Positions 6,276 through 15,831 are shown, counted from the stretch's first letter. The stretch: 64,000 bases of DNA from Altererythrobacter sp. TH136 (GCF_007065885.1 NZ_CP041409.1:682001-746000); one strand, 5' to 3'. Numbers and translations: made by a program. Notes: a model not told the origin generated them from the letters alone.

Positions 6276-8848
6276 CAGCTTGCCTTCTTCTTCGGGGCGG
6301 CTTTCGTCGCGGCCGGCTTCTTGGCCGCAGCTGCCTTCTTCGGCGCAGCTTTCTTGGCCGGAGCCTTGCGGCCCTTCTTCTTCGCCGGTCCCTTGGCGGC
6401 GCGGGCATCGATCAATTCGATCGCCTGCGCCTCGGTCAGGTCCTCTGGTTTCATGTCGCGCGGCAGGGTCGCGTTGGTGGTGCCGTCGGTGACATAGGGA
6501 CCATAGCGGCCCGCCATCACCTTCATCTCGCCGCCGCTCGTGGGATGCGCCGCCAGCACCTTGATCGGCTCGGCCGCCGCGCGGCCCGCGCCGCGGTTGG
6601 CGCCCTGCGCCAGCAGGTCCACTGCGCGGTTCATGCCAACCTCGAACACCTCGCGGGTGTTGGCCAGCTTGCCGTACTTGCCGTCATGGCGAAGGTAGGG
6701 ACCGTACCGGCCGATGTTGGCCTCGATCTCCAGCCCGGTGTCGGGATGCGCGCCGACGATCCGGGGCAGGCTCAGCAGCTTGAGCGCCCATTCGAAGTCG
6801 AAATCGTCGAGGTCCTTGGGGATACTCGCGCGCTTCGCCTCCTTGCCCTCACCCAGTTGCACGTACGGCCCGAAGCGGCCCTTCTTGCGCTCGACCGGCA
6901 GACCCGTTTCCGGATCGGTGCCGAGCACCGCGTCCTCGCCGCCGTCGTCACCGGAACCGCCGGGCGAGGCGAACTGCCGCGTGTACTTGCATTCGGGATA
7001 ATTGGAGCAGGCGATGAACGCGCCGAATTTCCCGCCGCGCAGCGCCAGCCGCCCGCCCTCGCGCCCTTCGGCCACGCACGCCTGGCACTGGCGCGGATCG
7101 CCCCCGTCCGCGCGCGGCGGAAACAGGTAATCGCCCAGATACTCGTCAAGCGCCTCGGTCACCTCCGACGGCTTCTTCTCCATCACCTCTTCGGTCTTCG
7201 GCTTGAAGTCGCGCCAGAACGCTTCGAGCAGCGTCTTCCAGTCCTCGCGCCCGTCGGAAACGGTATCGAGCTCGGTTTCCATGTCGGCGGTGAAATCATA
7301 CCCGACATAGCGATCGAAGAACCGTTCCAGGAACGCCGTCAGCAGCCGACCGCTTTCTTCGGCGAAGAAGCGGTTCTTCTCCATCCGCACGTACTCGCGG
7401 TCGCGTAGCGTCTGGATGGTCGAGGCGTAGGTGGAGGGTCGCCCGATGCCGAGTTCTTCCAGCCGCTTGACCAGGCTCGCTTCGGAGAAGCGCGGCGGCG
7501 GCTGGGTGAAATGCTGGTTCGCATCGACGCCGGTCTTCGCCGGGCTGTCGCCCTTGCGCATCAGCGGCAGCAGGTTCTCGTCGTCGTCCTCGCTCTTCTG
7601 GTCGAAGCTTTCCTCGTACACCGCCAGGAAACCAGGGAATTTCACCACCTGGCCGGTGGCGCGCAGTTCGTTCCGACCGGTCGCATCGCGCAGCGTCACC
7701 GTCGTGCGTTCCAGGCTGGCGGCGGCCATCTGGCTCGCCATCGCGCGCTTGAAGATCAAATCATAGAGCTTGGCCTCGTCCCCCTGCCCCACCCGGTCGC
7801 GGGTGAATTCGGTCGGCCGGATCGCTTCGTGAGCTTCCTGCGCGTTCTTGGCCTTCGTTTGGTAGATGCGCGGCTTGTCCGGCAGGTAGTGCCCGCTGAA
7901 ACGATCGCTGATCGCCTTGCGCGCGGCGCTGATCGCGCTGCCGTCCATCTGCACGCCGTCGGTGCGCATGTAGGTGATGGCGCCCTGCTCGTAGAGGTTC
8001 TGCGCCAGCCGCATCGTGTGGCTGGCCGAATAGCCGAGCTTGCGCGCCGCCTCCTGCTGCAGGGTCGATGTCGTGAACGGCGCGGCGGGATTGCGCTTGA
8101 ATGGCTTGGTCTCGACGTCCTCGACCGTGAAGCGCCCCTCCTCCACCGCCGTCTTGGCGGCTTCCGCCATGCCCTGGTCGCCAATCGCGAGGCGGTCGAG
8201 CTTGTGGCCGTCATAGGTCACCAGCCGCGCGTCGAACGCGGTGCCGTCATGCTGGAGATGTGCCACGACGCTCCAGTATTCCTGCGCCACGAAGGCTTCG
8301 ATCTCGCGCTCGCGCTCGACGATCAGCCGCAGGGCGACGGATTGCACCCGGCCCGCGCTCTTCGCCCCCGGCAGGCGCCGCCACAGCACTGGCGAGAGCG
8401 TGAAACCGTACAGGTAGTCGAGGGCGCGGCGCGCGAGGTACGCGTCGATCAACGGCTGGTCGAGATCGCGCGGGCGCGCCATCGCCTCGGTCACCGCCTG
8501 CTTAGTGATCGCGTTGAAGGTGACCCGCTCGACCTCCTTGGGCAGTGCCTTTTTCTTCGCGAGCAGGTCGCGCACGTGCCAGCTGATCGCTTCGCCTTCG
8601 CGGTCAGGGTCGGTGGCGAGGATCAGGCGGTCGGCTTTCTTGGCCAGGTCCGCGATGTCCTTCACCCGGCCGGTCTTGTCACGATAGACCTCCCAGTCCA
8701 TCGCGAAATCCTCATCGGGCCGAACGCTGCCGTCCTTGGGCGGCAGGTCGCGGACGTGGCCGTAGGAGGCGAGGACCTTGTAGTCCTTGCCCAGATACTT
8801 CTCGATGGTCTTCGCCTTGGCGGGCGATTCTACGATGACTAGTTGCAT
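6275..8848 (-). CDS. topA: DNA topoisomerase I
   Basis: Relaxes negative supercoils by single-strand passage. The 857 residues begin with the TOPRIM domain (MQLVIVESPAKAKTIEKYLG, then ATDPDREGEAISWH). The active tyrosine lies in GAITYMRTDGVQMDG. One C4 zinc ribbon is seen (CQAC then CSNYPECKYTRQF), followed by two or three GRYGPY-type C-terminal repeats and a Lys/Ala-rich tail that probably binds DNA non-specifically. The length suits alphaproteobacterial TopA. It follows dprA by 65 bp, a gap holding a 16-base dyad. The 60-residue gene overlaps its stop. Confidence 0.97.
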   Translation of the reverse strand: MQLVIVESPAKAKTIEKYLGKDYKVLASYGHVRDLPPKDGSVRPDEDFAMDWEVYRDKTGRVKDIADLAKKADRLILATDPDREGEAISWHVRDLLAKKKALPKEVERVTFNAITKQAVTEAMARPRDLDQPLIDAYLARRALDYLYGFTLSPVLWRRLPGAKSAGRVQSVALRLIVEREREIEAFVAQEYWSVVAHLQHDGTAFDARLVTYDGHKLDRLAIGDQGMAEAAKTAVEEGRFTVEDVETKPFKRNPAAPFTTSTLQQEAARKLGYSASHTMRLAQNLYEQGAITYMRTDGVQMDGSAISAARKAISDRFSGHYLPDKPRIYQTKAKNAQEAHEAIRPTEFTRDRVGQGDEAKLYDLIFKRAMASQMAAASLERTTVTLRDATGRNELRATGQVVKFPGFLAVYEESFDQKSEDDDENLLPLMRKGDSPAKTGVDANQHFTQPPPRFSEASLVKRLEELGIGRPSTYASTIQTLRDREYVRMEKNRFFAEESGRLLTAFLERFFDRYVGYDFTADMETELDTVSDGREDWKTLLEAFWRDFKPKTEEVMEKKPSEVTEALDEYLGDYLFPPRADGGDPRQCQACVAEGREGGRLALRGGKFGAFIACSNYPECKYTRQFASPGGSGDDGGEDAVLGTDPETGLPVERKKGRFGPYVQLGEGKEAKRASIPKDLDDFDFEWALKLLSLPRIVGAHPDTGLEIEANIGRYGPYLRHDGKYGKLANTREVFEVGMNRAVDLLAQGANRGAGRAAAEPIKVLAAHPTSGGEMKVMAGRYGPYVTDGTTNATLPRDMKPEDLTEAQAIELIDARAAKGPAKKKGRKAPAKKAAPKKAAAAKKPAATKAAPKKKAS

Positions 8849-8869
8849 GTGAGTTTGGCGGTGTCCCTA

Positions 8870-8885
8870 CGCGTATACGTACGCG
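8870..8885. promoter_or_regulatory. 16-bp dyad in the topA leader
   Basis: CGCGTA and TACGCG form a perfect 6-base inverted repeat around TACG, 22 bases upstream of the topA ATG and inside the dprA-topA gap. On the minus strand a loose TTGGAC and TACGTA or TATACG pair overlaps it. It may be an operator or part of a promoter; the factor is unknown. Confidence 0.35.
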
Positions 8886-8913
8886 CGAGGGTGGTGCCGG
8901 TCCAAGCCGCGCG

Positions 8914-10005
8914 TCAAGCGGCCAGCGACACCCGCCCTCCCGCATGGCGCGTCAATCGCCCGGCGATCTCCAGCTCCAGCAGCGCAAGCTGTACCGATGC
9001 CGGGGGCTCGCCCGACTGGCGGATGAGTTCATCAACCGCCACCGGAGCGGTGGTCAGCAGACTGGTCACATCGGCAGGTTCCGCGTCAGCCAGTTCCTCG
9101 TCGGCGAACAGGAACGCCGGGGCGGCCTCGCGGAAGCTGGAGCGCGGGGTGCCGTCGAACCCGCTCAGCAGCTCGATCACGTCATCCGGCGTCTGCACCA
9201 GCATCGCACCATCGCGGATCAGCTGGTTGCACCCGGTGGCGCGAGCCTCCAGCGGGCTGCCGGGGATCGCCATGACCTCTCGCCCGGCCTCCGCCGCCAG
9301 CCGCGCGGTGATCAGCGAGCCGGACTTGGGCGCGGCCTCGACCACCAGTGTGCCGCTGGCGAGCCCGGCGATGATGCGGTTGCGACTGGGGAAGTGGCGG
9401 CCGCGCGGCTCGGTGCCGGGGATCTGCTCGGCGATCAGCAGGCCGCGACCGGCGACTTCCTCCTGCAACTCGATGTGTTCAGGCGGATAGGTGATGTCGA
9501 TCCCGCTCGCGATCACCCCGATGGTGGCAGGCAGTGCCCCGCGGTGTGCCGCGCCGTCGATCCCGCGCGCCAGACCCGATACGACGGTGAACCCCGCCTC
9601 CGACAGCGCTGCGGCAAAATCGCGCGCCAGTTTCACCGCCGCGGCCGAGGCGTTGCGCGCGCCGACGATCGCCACACATGGCTTTGCCGCCAGCGACACG
9701 TCACCGCGCCATGTGAGGACCGGCGGCGCACTGTCGACCTCCGCCAGCAGCGGCGGGTAATCGGGCTGGTCGTGGAACAGGTACCTGGCGCGGGCGCGGC
9801 GGACTTGCGAGATTTCCTCCGCAATGATCTCGGGCGGCGCGGCACGATAAGGCGCGCCGCCGCGCCGGGCGAGGTCGGGCAGTGCGTCGATCGCGGCTTC
9901 CGCGGTGCCGAAGCGGCGGAGGAGCTGGCGGAAACTGACCGGGCCGATATTGGGCGATCGCAGCAGCCGAATGCGCGCGAACGCTTCCTCCTGCGACAAG
10001 CTCAC
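8914..10005 (-). CDS. dprA: DNA processing protein DprA
   Basis: Binds incoming single-stranded DNA and loads RecA during natural transformation; widespread even in bacteria not known to be competent. The 363 residues have an N-terminal helical region, then a Rossmann-like core with GARNASAAA, VVSGLARGIDGAAH and GSLITARLAAEAGREVMAIPG, and a C-terminal winged helix (from about residue 300, DVTSLLTTAPVAVDELI). The start is GTG 10003-10005, overlapping the plsY stop as GTGA; the frame upstream of it is a shadow of plsY. Confidence 0.95.
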   Translation of the reverse strand: MSLSQEEAFARIRLLRSPNIGPVSFRQLLRRFGTAEAAIDALPDLARRGGAPYRAAPPEIIAEEISQVRRARARYLFHDQPDYPPLLAEVDSAPPVLTWRGDVSLAAKPCVAIVGARNASAAAVKLARDFAAALSEAGFTVVSGLARGIDGAAHRGALPATIGVIASGIDITYPPEHIELQEEVAGRGLLIAEQIPGTEPRGRHFPSRNRIIAGLASGTLVVEAAPKSGSLITARLAAEAGREVMAIPGSPLEARATGCNQLIRDGAMLVQTPDDVIELLSGFDGTPRSSFREAAPAFLFADEELADAEPADVTSLLTTAPVAVDELIRQSGEPPASVQLALLELEIAGRLTRHAGGRVSLAA

Positions 10006-10583
10006 TTGGAGCGGCCCACCCGCGGTTCCTCGCCGCGCAGCAGCCGGCCGATGTTGGCGCGGTGCTGGACCAGCACGATCGCGGCGATCGCCACCAGCGT
10101 GAGCGACAGTTCTTCGTAATCGAGCGCCCACGCCGCAAGCGGCGCTGCAATGACGGCGAGCATCGATGAGACCGACGAAATCCGGCTCACCGCCAGCGTC
10201 GCTGCCCAGATGGCGGCGCAGACGAGGAACACCGGCCAGGCGAGCGCCAGCACCACCCCCGCCGCGGTGGCGAAGCCCTTGCCCCCCTTGAACCGCAACC
10301 ACACCGGGAAGCAGTGGCCGACAATCGCCGCCACCGCGGCCAGCCCCTCGGTACCCGGCCACAGCACCGCCGCGAGCAGGACCGCCGCCACGCCCTTGCC
10401 CGCATCGAGCAGCACGGTTGCCGCCGCCAGCCCCTTGCGCCCGGTGCGCAACACGTTGGTCGCCCCGATGCTGCCCGAACCGATCTCCCGCACGTCGCCC
10501 GCGCCGAAGCCGCGGGTCAGCAGCAGCCCGAACGGCACTGAACCGAGCAGGTATCCGGTCAACGCCGCCAGCACATAGTCCAT
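10002..10583 (-). CDS. plsY: Acyl-phosphate glycerol-3-phosphate acyltransferase
   Basis: Inner-membrane enzyme that makes lysophosphatidic acid from acyl-phosphate and glycerol-3-phosphate, the first step of phospholipid synthesis; it uses the product of PlsX, also in this window. The 193 residues include about five membrane helices. Family motifs are YLLGSVPFG near the start, the loop GSGSIGATNVLRTGRKGLAA, and GKGVAA / FKGGKGFATAAG. ATG 10581-10583 is preceded by AAGGGGGCGGTG. It overlaps dprA and diverges from murI across about 105 bp. Confidence 0.95.
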   Translation of the reverse strand: MDYVLAALTGYLLGSVPFGLLLTRGFGAGDVREIGSGSIGATNVLRTGRKGLAAATVLLDAGKGVAAVLLAAVLWPGTEGLAAVAAIVGHCFPVWLRFKGGKGFATAAGVVLALAWPVFLVCAAIWAATLAVSRISSVSSMLAVIAAPLAAWALDYEELSLTLVAIAAIVLVQHRANIGRLLRGEEPRVGRSK

Positions 10584-10600
10584 CACCGCCCCCTTGACCC

Positions 10601-10684
10601 GTTCGCCCTTCCGTGTCGAAGGGCCGCATTCACGCGGAGGCCAGCTAGTCGGAAAGGCGGCCGTTCGACAAGCTCGGGACGAAC
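10601..10684. repeat. Two REP-like palindromes between plsY and murI
   Basis: The first element has a perfect 7-base stem, GCCCTTC (10605-10611) and GAAGGGC (10618-10624), around CGTGTC. The second has GTTCG (10663-10667) and CGAAC (10680-10684) around ACAAGCTCGGGA. Both resemble the TTCGACA/GTTCG palindromes common in sphingomonad intergenic DNA, judged from memory. The second ends 4 bases before the murI start codon. Confidence 0.5.
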
Positions 10685-10688
10685 TGTT

Positions 10689-11495
10689 TTGCATGAAAGC
10701 ATCGCGCCTGCCGCCCCGATCCTGTTGTTCGATTCAGGAGTAGGCGGCCTCACCGTGCTGGCCGAGCTGCGCAAGGTCTTGCCGCAGGCGCCCATCATCT
10801 ACGCCGCGGACACCGCCGGGTTGCCCTATGGCGCGAAGAGCGAGGCGGAGATCGCCGCCCGGGTCGCCGGGCTGCTCGGCGTGCTGAGCGAGCGCTATCG
10901 GCCGCGCCTGGCCGTCATCGCCTGCAATACCGCCAGCACGATCGCGCTCGGCATGGTGCGCGAGGTTCTCCAGATCCCGATCGTCGGCACCGTGCCGGCC
11001 ATCAAACCCGCCGCCGCGCTCACCCGAACCGGCACGGTAGGCCTGCTCGGCACCGCCGCCACCATCCGGCAACGCTACGTCGACCAGCTCGAGGCGGAAT
11101 TTGCGGTCGGCAAGCACGTCGTCCGGTTTCCAGCGCCCGGATTGGTCGAAGCGGCCGAGGCAAAGATGCGGGGGGATCCGGTCGATCCGGCCATCATCCA
11201 CGACGCCGTCCACGGCCTGCTCGCCCAGCCGTGGGGCGACCAGATCGACACGGTGGTGCTCGCCTGCACGCACTTCCCGCTTCTGGCGGACGAGCTTGCC
11301 CGCGCCTTCCCCCGCCCCGTGACTTTCGTCGACGGAGCGGAAGGGATCGCCCGGCGCACGGCAAGCTTGCTCGCAGGGCAGCCATTCGCCCGCAGCGAAC
11401 CCGATCTGGCGGTGTTCACCGCCGAGCCGGACAGCCGTGCGTCGTTCGCACGGATGCTGTCCACCTACGGTCTGGAGCGCGTCGAACGCCTGTAA
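10689..11495 (+). CDS. murI: Glutamate racemase
   Basis: Makes D-glutamate for peptidoglycan. The 268 residues show the N-terminal [11 protein letters not shown] phosphate-binding loop, the first catalytic cysteine in ACNTAS (Cys79), [11 protein letters not shown], and the second cysteine in LACTHFPLL (about residue 190). The start is assigned to TTG 10689, because no ATG or GTG exists in frame before the conserved FDSGVGG; GGGACGAAC lies about 10 bases upstream. A REP-like element abuts this start. Confidence 0.93.
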   Translation: MHESIAPAAPILLFDSGVGGLTVLAELRKVLPQAPIIYAADTAGLPYGAKSEAEIAARVAGLLGVLSERYRPRLAVIACNTASTIALGMVREVLQIPIVGTVPAIKPAAALTRTGTVGLLGTAATIRQRYVDQLEAEFAVGKHVVRFPAPGLVEAAEAKMRGDPVDPAIIHDAVHGLLAQPWGDQIDTVVLACTHFPLLADELARAFPRPVTFVDGAEGIARRTASLLAGQPFARSEPDLAVFTAEPDSRASFARMLSTYGLERVERL

Positions 11496-11512
11496 TTGCG
11501 AACCATTCGCAA
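11496..11512. promoter_or_regulatory. Fur-box-like dyad upstream of hemA
   Basis: TTGCGAA (11496-11502) and TTCGCAA (11506-11512) form a perfect 7-base dyad around CCA, directly after the murI stop and 87 bases before the hemA GTG. The TGC-GAA / TTC-GCA half-sites resemble alphaproteobacterial Fur targets. A fur gene is present at 34525-34947. Iron control of hemA is well known, but here it is inferred. It could instead be a weak terminator stem for murI. Confidence 0.4.
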
Positions 11513-11599
11513 AGATCGCGGTGGCAATCGGCGGGGCGGAGGAGTAGGTGGACCGCGTTTGCCGGACGGGACCGGCGGGTAACTCGCGAGCGACCTTTC

Positions 11600-12820
11600 G
11601 TGAACTACGACCAGATCTTCGACCAGGCGATCGATCGCTTGCACACCGAAGGGCGCTACCGCGTCTTCATCGACATTCTGCGCAACAAGGGTGCGTTCCC
11701 CAACGCGCGCTGCTTTGCCGGCCACAACGGTCCCAAGCCGATCACCGTCTGGTGCTCGAACGATTACCTCGCGATGGGCCAGCACCCCAAGGTCATCGCC
11801 GCGATGGAACACGCGCTGCACGACGTCGGCGCAGGTTCGGGCGGCACGCGCAACATCGGCGGCAATTCGCATTACCACGTGGAGCTTGAGGCCGAGCTGT
11901 CGGATCTCCATGGCAAGGAAGCCGCGCTGCTGTTCACCAGCGGCTATGTCTCCAATGACGCGACCCTGTCGACGCTGGCCAAGCTGCTGCCGGGCTGCGT
12001 GATCTTCTCCGACGAGCTGAACCACGCCAGCATGATCGCCGGCATCCGCAACTCGGGTGCCGAGAAGCGGGTGTTCCGCCACAACGATCTTGCGCACCTG
12101 GAAGAACTGCTCGCCGCCGAAGACCCGGACGTACCCAAGCTGATCGCGTTCGAAAGCGTCTATTCGATGGACGGCGACGTCGCGCCCATTCACGCGATCT
12201 GCGACCTGGCCGAACAGTACAACGCCCTCACCTACATCGACGAAGTCCATGCCGTGGGCATGTACGGCGCGCGCGGCGGCGGCATTTCGGAACGCGACGA
12301 AGCGGCGCACCGGATCGACATCATCGAAGGCACGCTGGGCAAGGCATTCGGCGTGATGGGCGGCTACATCGCCGCCGATCGCAAGATCGTCGACTGCATC
12401 CGCAGCTATGCGCCGGGCTTCATCTTCACCACTTCGCTATCGCCGGTGCTGGCTGCCGGCGTGCTCGCCGCGGTGCGCCATCTCAAACAATCGAGCGAGG
12501 AGCGCGAAGGCCAGCAGGCAGCCGCCGCTTGCCTGAAAACGATGTTCGCCGAAGCGGGCTTGCCGGTCATGCCCAGCACCACGCACATCGTGCCGCTGAT
12601 GGTCGGCGATCCCGTCCGGGCAAAGAAGATCAGCGACATCCTGCTCGCCGAGTACGGGGTCTACGTGCAGCCGATCAATTACCCCACCGTGCCGCGCGGG
12701 ACGGAGCGTCTGCGCTTCACCCCCGGCCCCGCGCACAACGAAGCGATGATGCGCGCGCTGACCGATGCGCTGGTGGAAATCTGGGACCGGCTCGACCTTC
12801 AGCAAGCGCAGGCGGCTTGA
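11600..12820 (+). CDS. hemA: 5-aminolevulinate synthase
   Basis: PLP enzyme that condenses glycine with succinyl-CoA, the first step of heme synthesis by the C4 (Shemin) route typical of alphaproteobacteria. The 406 residues start [19 protein letters not shown], characteristic of [42 protein letters not shown] and the PLP lysine Lys248 in EGTLGKAFG are all present. GTG 11600 is chosen because it begins the conserved N-terminus; the frame further upstream is a shadow of murI. The Fur-like dyad at 11496-11512 could tie it to iron status. Confidence 0.95.
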   Translation: MNYDQIFDQAIDRLHTEGRYRVFIDILRNKGAFPNARCFAGHNGPKPITVWCSNDYLAMGQHPKVIAAMEHALHDVGAGSGGTRNIGGNSHYHVELEAELSDLHGKEAALLFTSGYVSNDATLSTLAKLLPGCVIFSDELNHASMIAGIRNSGAEKRVFRHNDLAHLEELLAAEDPDVPKLIAFESVYSMDGDVAPIHAICDLAEQYNALTYIDEVHAVGMYGARGGGISERDEAAHRIDIIEGTLGKAFGVMGGYIAADRKIVDCIRSYAPGFIFTTSLSPVLAAGVLAAVRHLKQSSEEREGQQAAAACLKTMFAEAGLPVMPSTTHIVPLMVGDPVRAKKISDILLAEYGVYVQPINYPTVPRGTERLRFTPGPAHNEAMMRALTDALVEIWDRLDLQQAQAA

Positions 12821-12856
12821 TCGTCACGGCCATATCGAGCCTTCGCCTTAGTCTGG

Positions 12857-12871
12857 CGGTAACCATTACCG
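12857..12871. promoter_or_regulatory. CGGTAA-CCA-TTACCG dyad between hemA and the GGDEF-EAL gene
   Basis: A perfect 6-base inverted repeat around CCA, followed on the plus strand by TTTAG. It lies 36 bases after hemA and 54 bases before the next start. It may be a weak terminator for hemA or an operator for the cyclic-di-GMP gene. Confidence 0.35.
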
Positions 12872-12925
12872 TTTAGTCGCACGAATGCTTGTCCGACCTG
12901 GTTCGGACGTTAGCGGCAAGGGGCG

Positions 12926-15097
12926 ATGGCGGTCAGGAATCTTTGGAAGGGGCTTTCGGGCGGCGCGGGTGACAATCTCACCAGCGATGGCCTGCGGCTC
13001 TCGGTGCTCGAGGATTTCGAGCAGACCGGTCTCGCCTGGATCTGGGCTTCGGACGCCGATGGGGTGTTAAGCTACCTGTCGCCCGGTGCCGCCGAAGCCA
13101 TGGGCCTGCCGCTGGCTAACCTGCTGGGCCGGCCCCTGGCGACCTTGTTCGAAACCGATCCCGAACATCCCGATACTCATTCCGCCCGCCCGCTCGGCTT
13201 CCAGATCAGCGCGCATAACCGGATCGTCGACGTCACCGTCCGCTGCGCGCTGCCCGAAGCCCGCACCGGTCGACCCGTGTGGCTGTCACTGTCCGGCCAG
13301 CCCAAGGTCGATTTGACCGGCCGTTTCCACGGTTACCGCGGCTCGGCCAAGGACATATCGGTCGAATACCAGCGCCAGATCGAAGATTCGCGGCTGGCCG
13401 AATACGATTCGCTGACCGGCCTCTACAACCGGCACCGGATGCACCGGCGGCTGGAATCGGTGCTGGCGGCGTTCAAGGCCGCCAAGCGCAACTGCGCGCT
13501 GATGATGCTGGACCTCGACCGGTTCAAGCAGGTCAACGACACCATGGGCCACCCGGCGGGCGACGACCTGCTGCGCCAGGTGGCGGAGCGGCTGCGCAAC
13601 ATCATCGGCGATCGCGGTGAGATCGGCCGGCTGGGCGGAGACGAGTTCCAGGTGATCATCCCCGATGTGGACGATCGCGGCAAGCTGGGGGAACTGGCCG
13701 ACAAGATCATCCAGATCGTGTCGCAGCCCTATCCGATCGATGGCAAGCGGGCGATCATCGGGACTTCGGTCGGCATCGCCATCGCGCCGTACGACGGCCA
13801 GGAAGTGGAAGAGCTGGTGCGCGCGTCGGACCTCGCGCTCTATTCGGCCAAGAACGGCGGGCGCGGTCAGTTCCGTTTCTATTCATCGGACCTCAAGGAC
13901 GAAGAGGAAGAGCGCCAGCTGCTGCTCGATGACCTGCGTGAGGCGCTGGAAAGCGAACAGCTGGAGCTGCACTATCAGCCGGTGGTTCGCATTCACGACA
14001 ACCACGTGGTCGGGATGGAAGCGCTGATGCGCTGGGAGCATGAGGAGCGCGGCTGGGTCAGCCCGGGCATGTTCATCCCGGTGGCAGAGGATTCGAGCCT
14101 GATCGGCCCGTTGGGCGATTGGGCGCTGAACCGCGCGTGCGCCGATGCCGCCGCATGGCCGGACACTGTCCGCGTGGCGGTCAACGTGTCGGCGCGCCAG
14201 TTCACGACCGCCGGTTTCGTCGATGTGGTTGCCGATGCTTTGCAGGCCAGCGGGCTCGATCCCGACAGGCTGGAGCTGGAGCTCACTGAAAGCGTGTTCA
14301 TGGGCGACAGCGAAGCCACGGAAGAAACCTTCCGAGCGTTGAAGAAGATCGGCGTGCGGCTGGCGCTGGACGATTTCGGCACCGGCTATTCCTCGCTGAG
14401 TTATCTCCGCTCGGCGCCGTTCGACAAGCTCAAGGTCGACAAGAGCTTCGTCGATTCGTGCACCCAGAAAGACCAGAACAGCGCCAAGATCATCACAGCG
14501 ATCATTGGCTTGTCCAAGGCGCTGGGAATGGAGACGACCGTCGAGGGGGTGGAAGCGTTCGACCAGCTCGAAGTCGTCCGTTCGCGCGGGGCGGAACTGG
14601 TCCAAGGGTGGATTTTCGCCAAGGCCATGCCCCAGCATCAGGTGCTGCAGAACATCCGGTCGGGTGAATTCAAGATCGAGCCGAGTGGTCCGGACAAGCA
14701 CCGCCCTGATCGGCGGTCGATGTTCCGCCGCATCGGGATCATCCACGGCGATCATCGGTACGACGCGGTGATCCGCGACCTGAGCAAGACCGGCGCGTTC
14801 GTCGAAGGCCTGGTCGGGGTTCCGCTCGATACCGCGCTGGTGCTCGATCTGGGCGGCGGTCAGCTGGTGGTGTGCAAGGTGCTGCGCTCCGAAGGCGCAC
14901 AGCTTGGCGTCGAATTTGAAACGCCGTTGGTCAGCGACGGCGCGGGGGGATTGTGTACCCGCCACCGGGTCAGCCCATACGCGCTTGCGGCGGCGAGCCT
15001 GCCGGTCGCCGGCGCCCCGTCCCATGCGCCTGCCGCGCTCAGCGCCGGAGCCAGCGCGCCGCAGTTCATGCAGGTTCAGGTCGGCAGCGGCGGCTGA
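12926..15097 (+). CDS. PAS-GGDEF-EAL-PilZ cyclic-di-GMP protein
   Basis: A 723-residue cytoplasmic protein combining synthesis, breakdown and sensing modules for cyclic-di-GMP. Order: a PAS-like region (residues about 20-150); a GGDEF domain with an intact GGDEF motif (about 160-320); an EAL domain with MEALMRW, LELTESVFMGD and DDFGTGYSSL (about 330-575); and a C-terminal PilZ-like domain (about 595-690) with RRSMFRR and DLSKTGAFVEG. The EAL metal residues look intact, so phosphodiesterase activity is likely. The inhibitory RxxD site before GGDEF is not apparent. The domain set suggests motility or surface-attachment control. It stands alone after hemA. Confidence 0.92.
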   Translation: MAVRNLWKGLSGGAGDNLTSDGLRLSVLEDFEQTGLAWIWASDADGVLSYLSPGAAEAMGLPLANLLGRPLATLFETDPEHPDTHSARPLGFQISAHNRIVDVTVRCALPEARTGRPVWLSLSGQPKVDLTGRFHGYRGSAKDISVEYQRQIEDSRLAEYDSLTGLYNRHRMHRRLESVLAAFKAAKRNCALMMLDLDRFKQVNDTMGHPAGDDLLRQVAERLRNIIGDRGEIGRLGGDEFQVIIPDVDDRGKLGELADKIIQIVSQPYPIDGKRAIIGTSVGIAIAPYDGQEVEELVRASDLALYSAKNGGRGQFRFYSSDLKDEEEERQLLLDDLREALESEQLELHYQPVVRIHDNHVVGMEALMRWEHEERGWVSPGMFIPVAEDSSLIGPLGDWALNRACADAAAWPDTVRVAVNVSARQFTTAGFVDVVADALQASGLDPDRLELELTESVFMGDSEATEETFRALKKIGVRLALDDFGTGYSSLSYLRSAPFDKLKVDKSFVDSCTQKDQNSAKIITAIIGLSKALGMETTVEGVEAFDQLEVVRSRGAELVQGWIFAKAMPQHQVLQNIRSGEFKIEPSGPDKHRPDRRSMFRRIGIIHGDHRYDAVIRDLSKTGAFVEGLVGVPLDTALVLDLGGGQLVVCKVLRSEGAQLGVEFETPLVSDGAGGLCTRHRVSPYALAAASLPVAGAPSHAPAALSAGASAPQFMQVQVGSGG

Positions 15098-15135
15098 GGG
15101 TTTACTCGCGGCGATGACGGGTTAAGCCGGTGGCC

Positions 15136-15831
15136 ATGAGCAACTCATCGCACCCCACCTACGACGAAGTCGTGCTCGGCCGCCGATCGATCCGCGGCTA
15201 TCTCGACAAACCCGTCCCCCGCACGCTGATTGAAGAGGTCATTGCCCTCGCCACCCGCGCGCCCTCGTCCATGAACACCCAGCCGTGGCACTTCCACGTC
15301 ATCACTGGGGAGCCACTCGCGCGGATCCGGCGGGGGAACACGGAGAACATCTTGGCCGGCGTGCCCGACAGCCGCGAGTTCCGCCGTGGCAGCGCCTTTG
15401 CCGGCGTGCATCGCGAACGCCAGATCGGCGTCGCCAAGCAGTTGTTCGAAGCGATGGGCATCGCCCGCGACGACAAGGACAAGCGGCAGGACTGGGTATT
15501 GCGCGGCTTTCGCCAGTTCGACGCACCGGTGTGCGTCATCGTTGCCTACGACCGGGAACTGGCCGACAGCGACGACAGCGCTTTCGACTGCGGCGCGGTC
15601 ACGACAGCGCTGGTCAACGCCGCCTGGTCACGCGGGCTCGGCTGCGTGATCAACAGCCAGGGCATCATGCAAAGCCCGGTGGTCCGCGAACATGCGGGCA
15701 TCCCTGAGGACCAGGTGATCATGAAAGCGGTCGCGATGGGCTGGCCGGATGAAACCTTCCCCGCCAATGCGGTGGTCAGCGAACGCAAGCCGGTGGAGGA
15801 AGCGGCCCGCTTCATCGGTTTCCCCGATTGA
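15136..15831 (+). CDS. Nitroreductase family protein
   Basis: A flavin (FMN) enzyme likely to reduce nitro compounds or quinones with NAD(P)H. The 231 residues carry the family start RRSIRGYLDKPVPRTLIEEV, the APSSMNTQPWHFHVI flavin-binding loop, and a late GLGCVINSQG and VAMGWPDE segment. ATG 15136 is preferred over GTG 15130. It lies 38 bp after the GGDEF-EAL gene. The substrate cannot be told from sequence. Confidence 0.88.
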   Translation: MSNSSHPTYDEVVLGRRSIRGYLDKPVPRTLIEEVIALATRAPSSMNTQPWHFHVITGEPLARIRRGNTENILAGVPDSREFRRGSAFAGVHRERQIGVAKQLFEAMGIARDDKDKRQDWVLRGFRQFDAPVCVIVAYDRELADSDDSAFDCGAVTTALVNAAWSRGLGCVINSQGIMQSPVVREHAGIPEDQVIMKAVAMGWPDETFPANAVVSERKPVEEAARFIGFPD

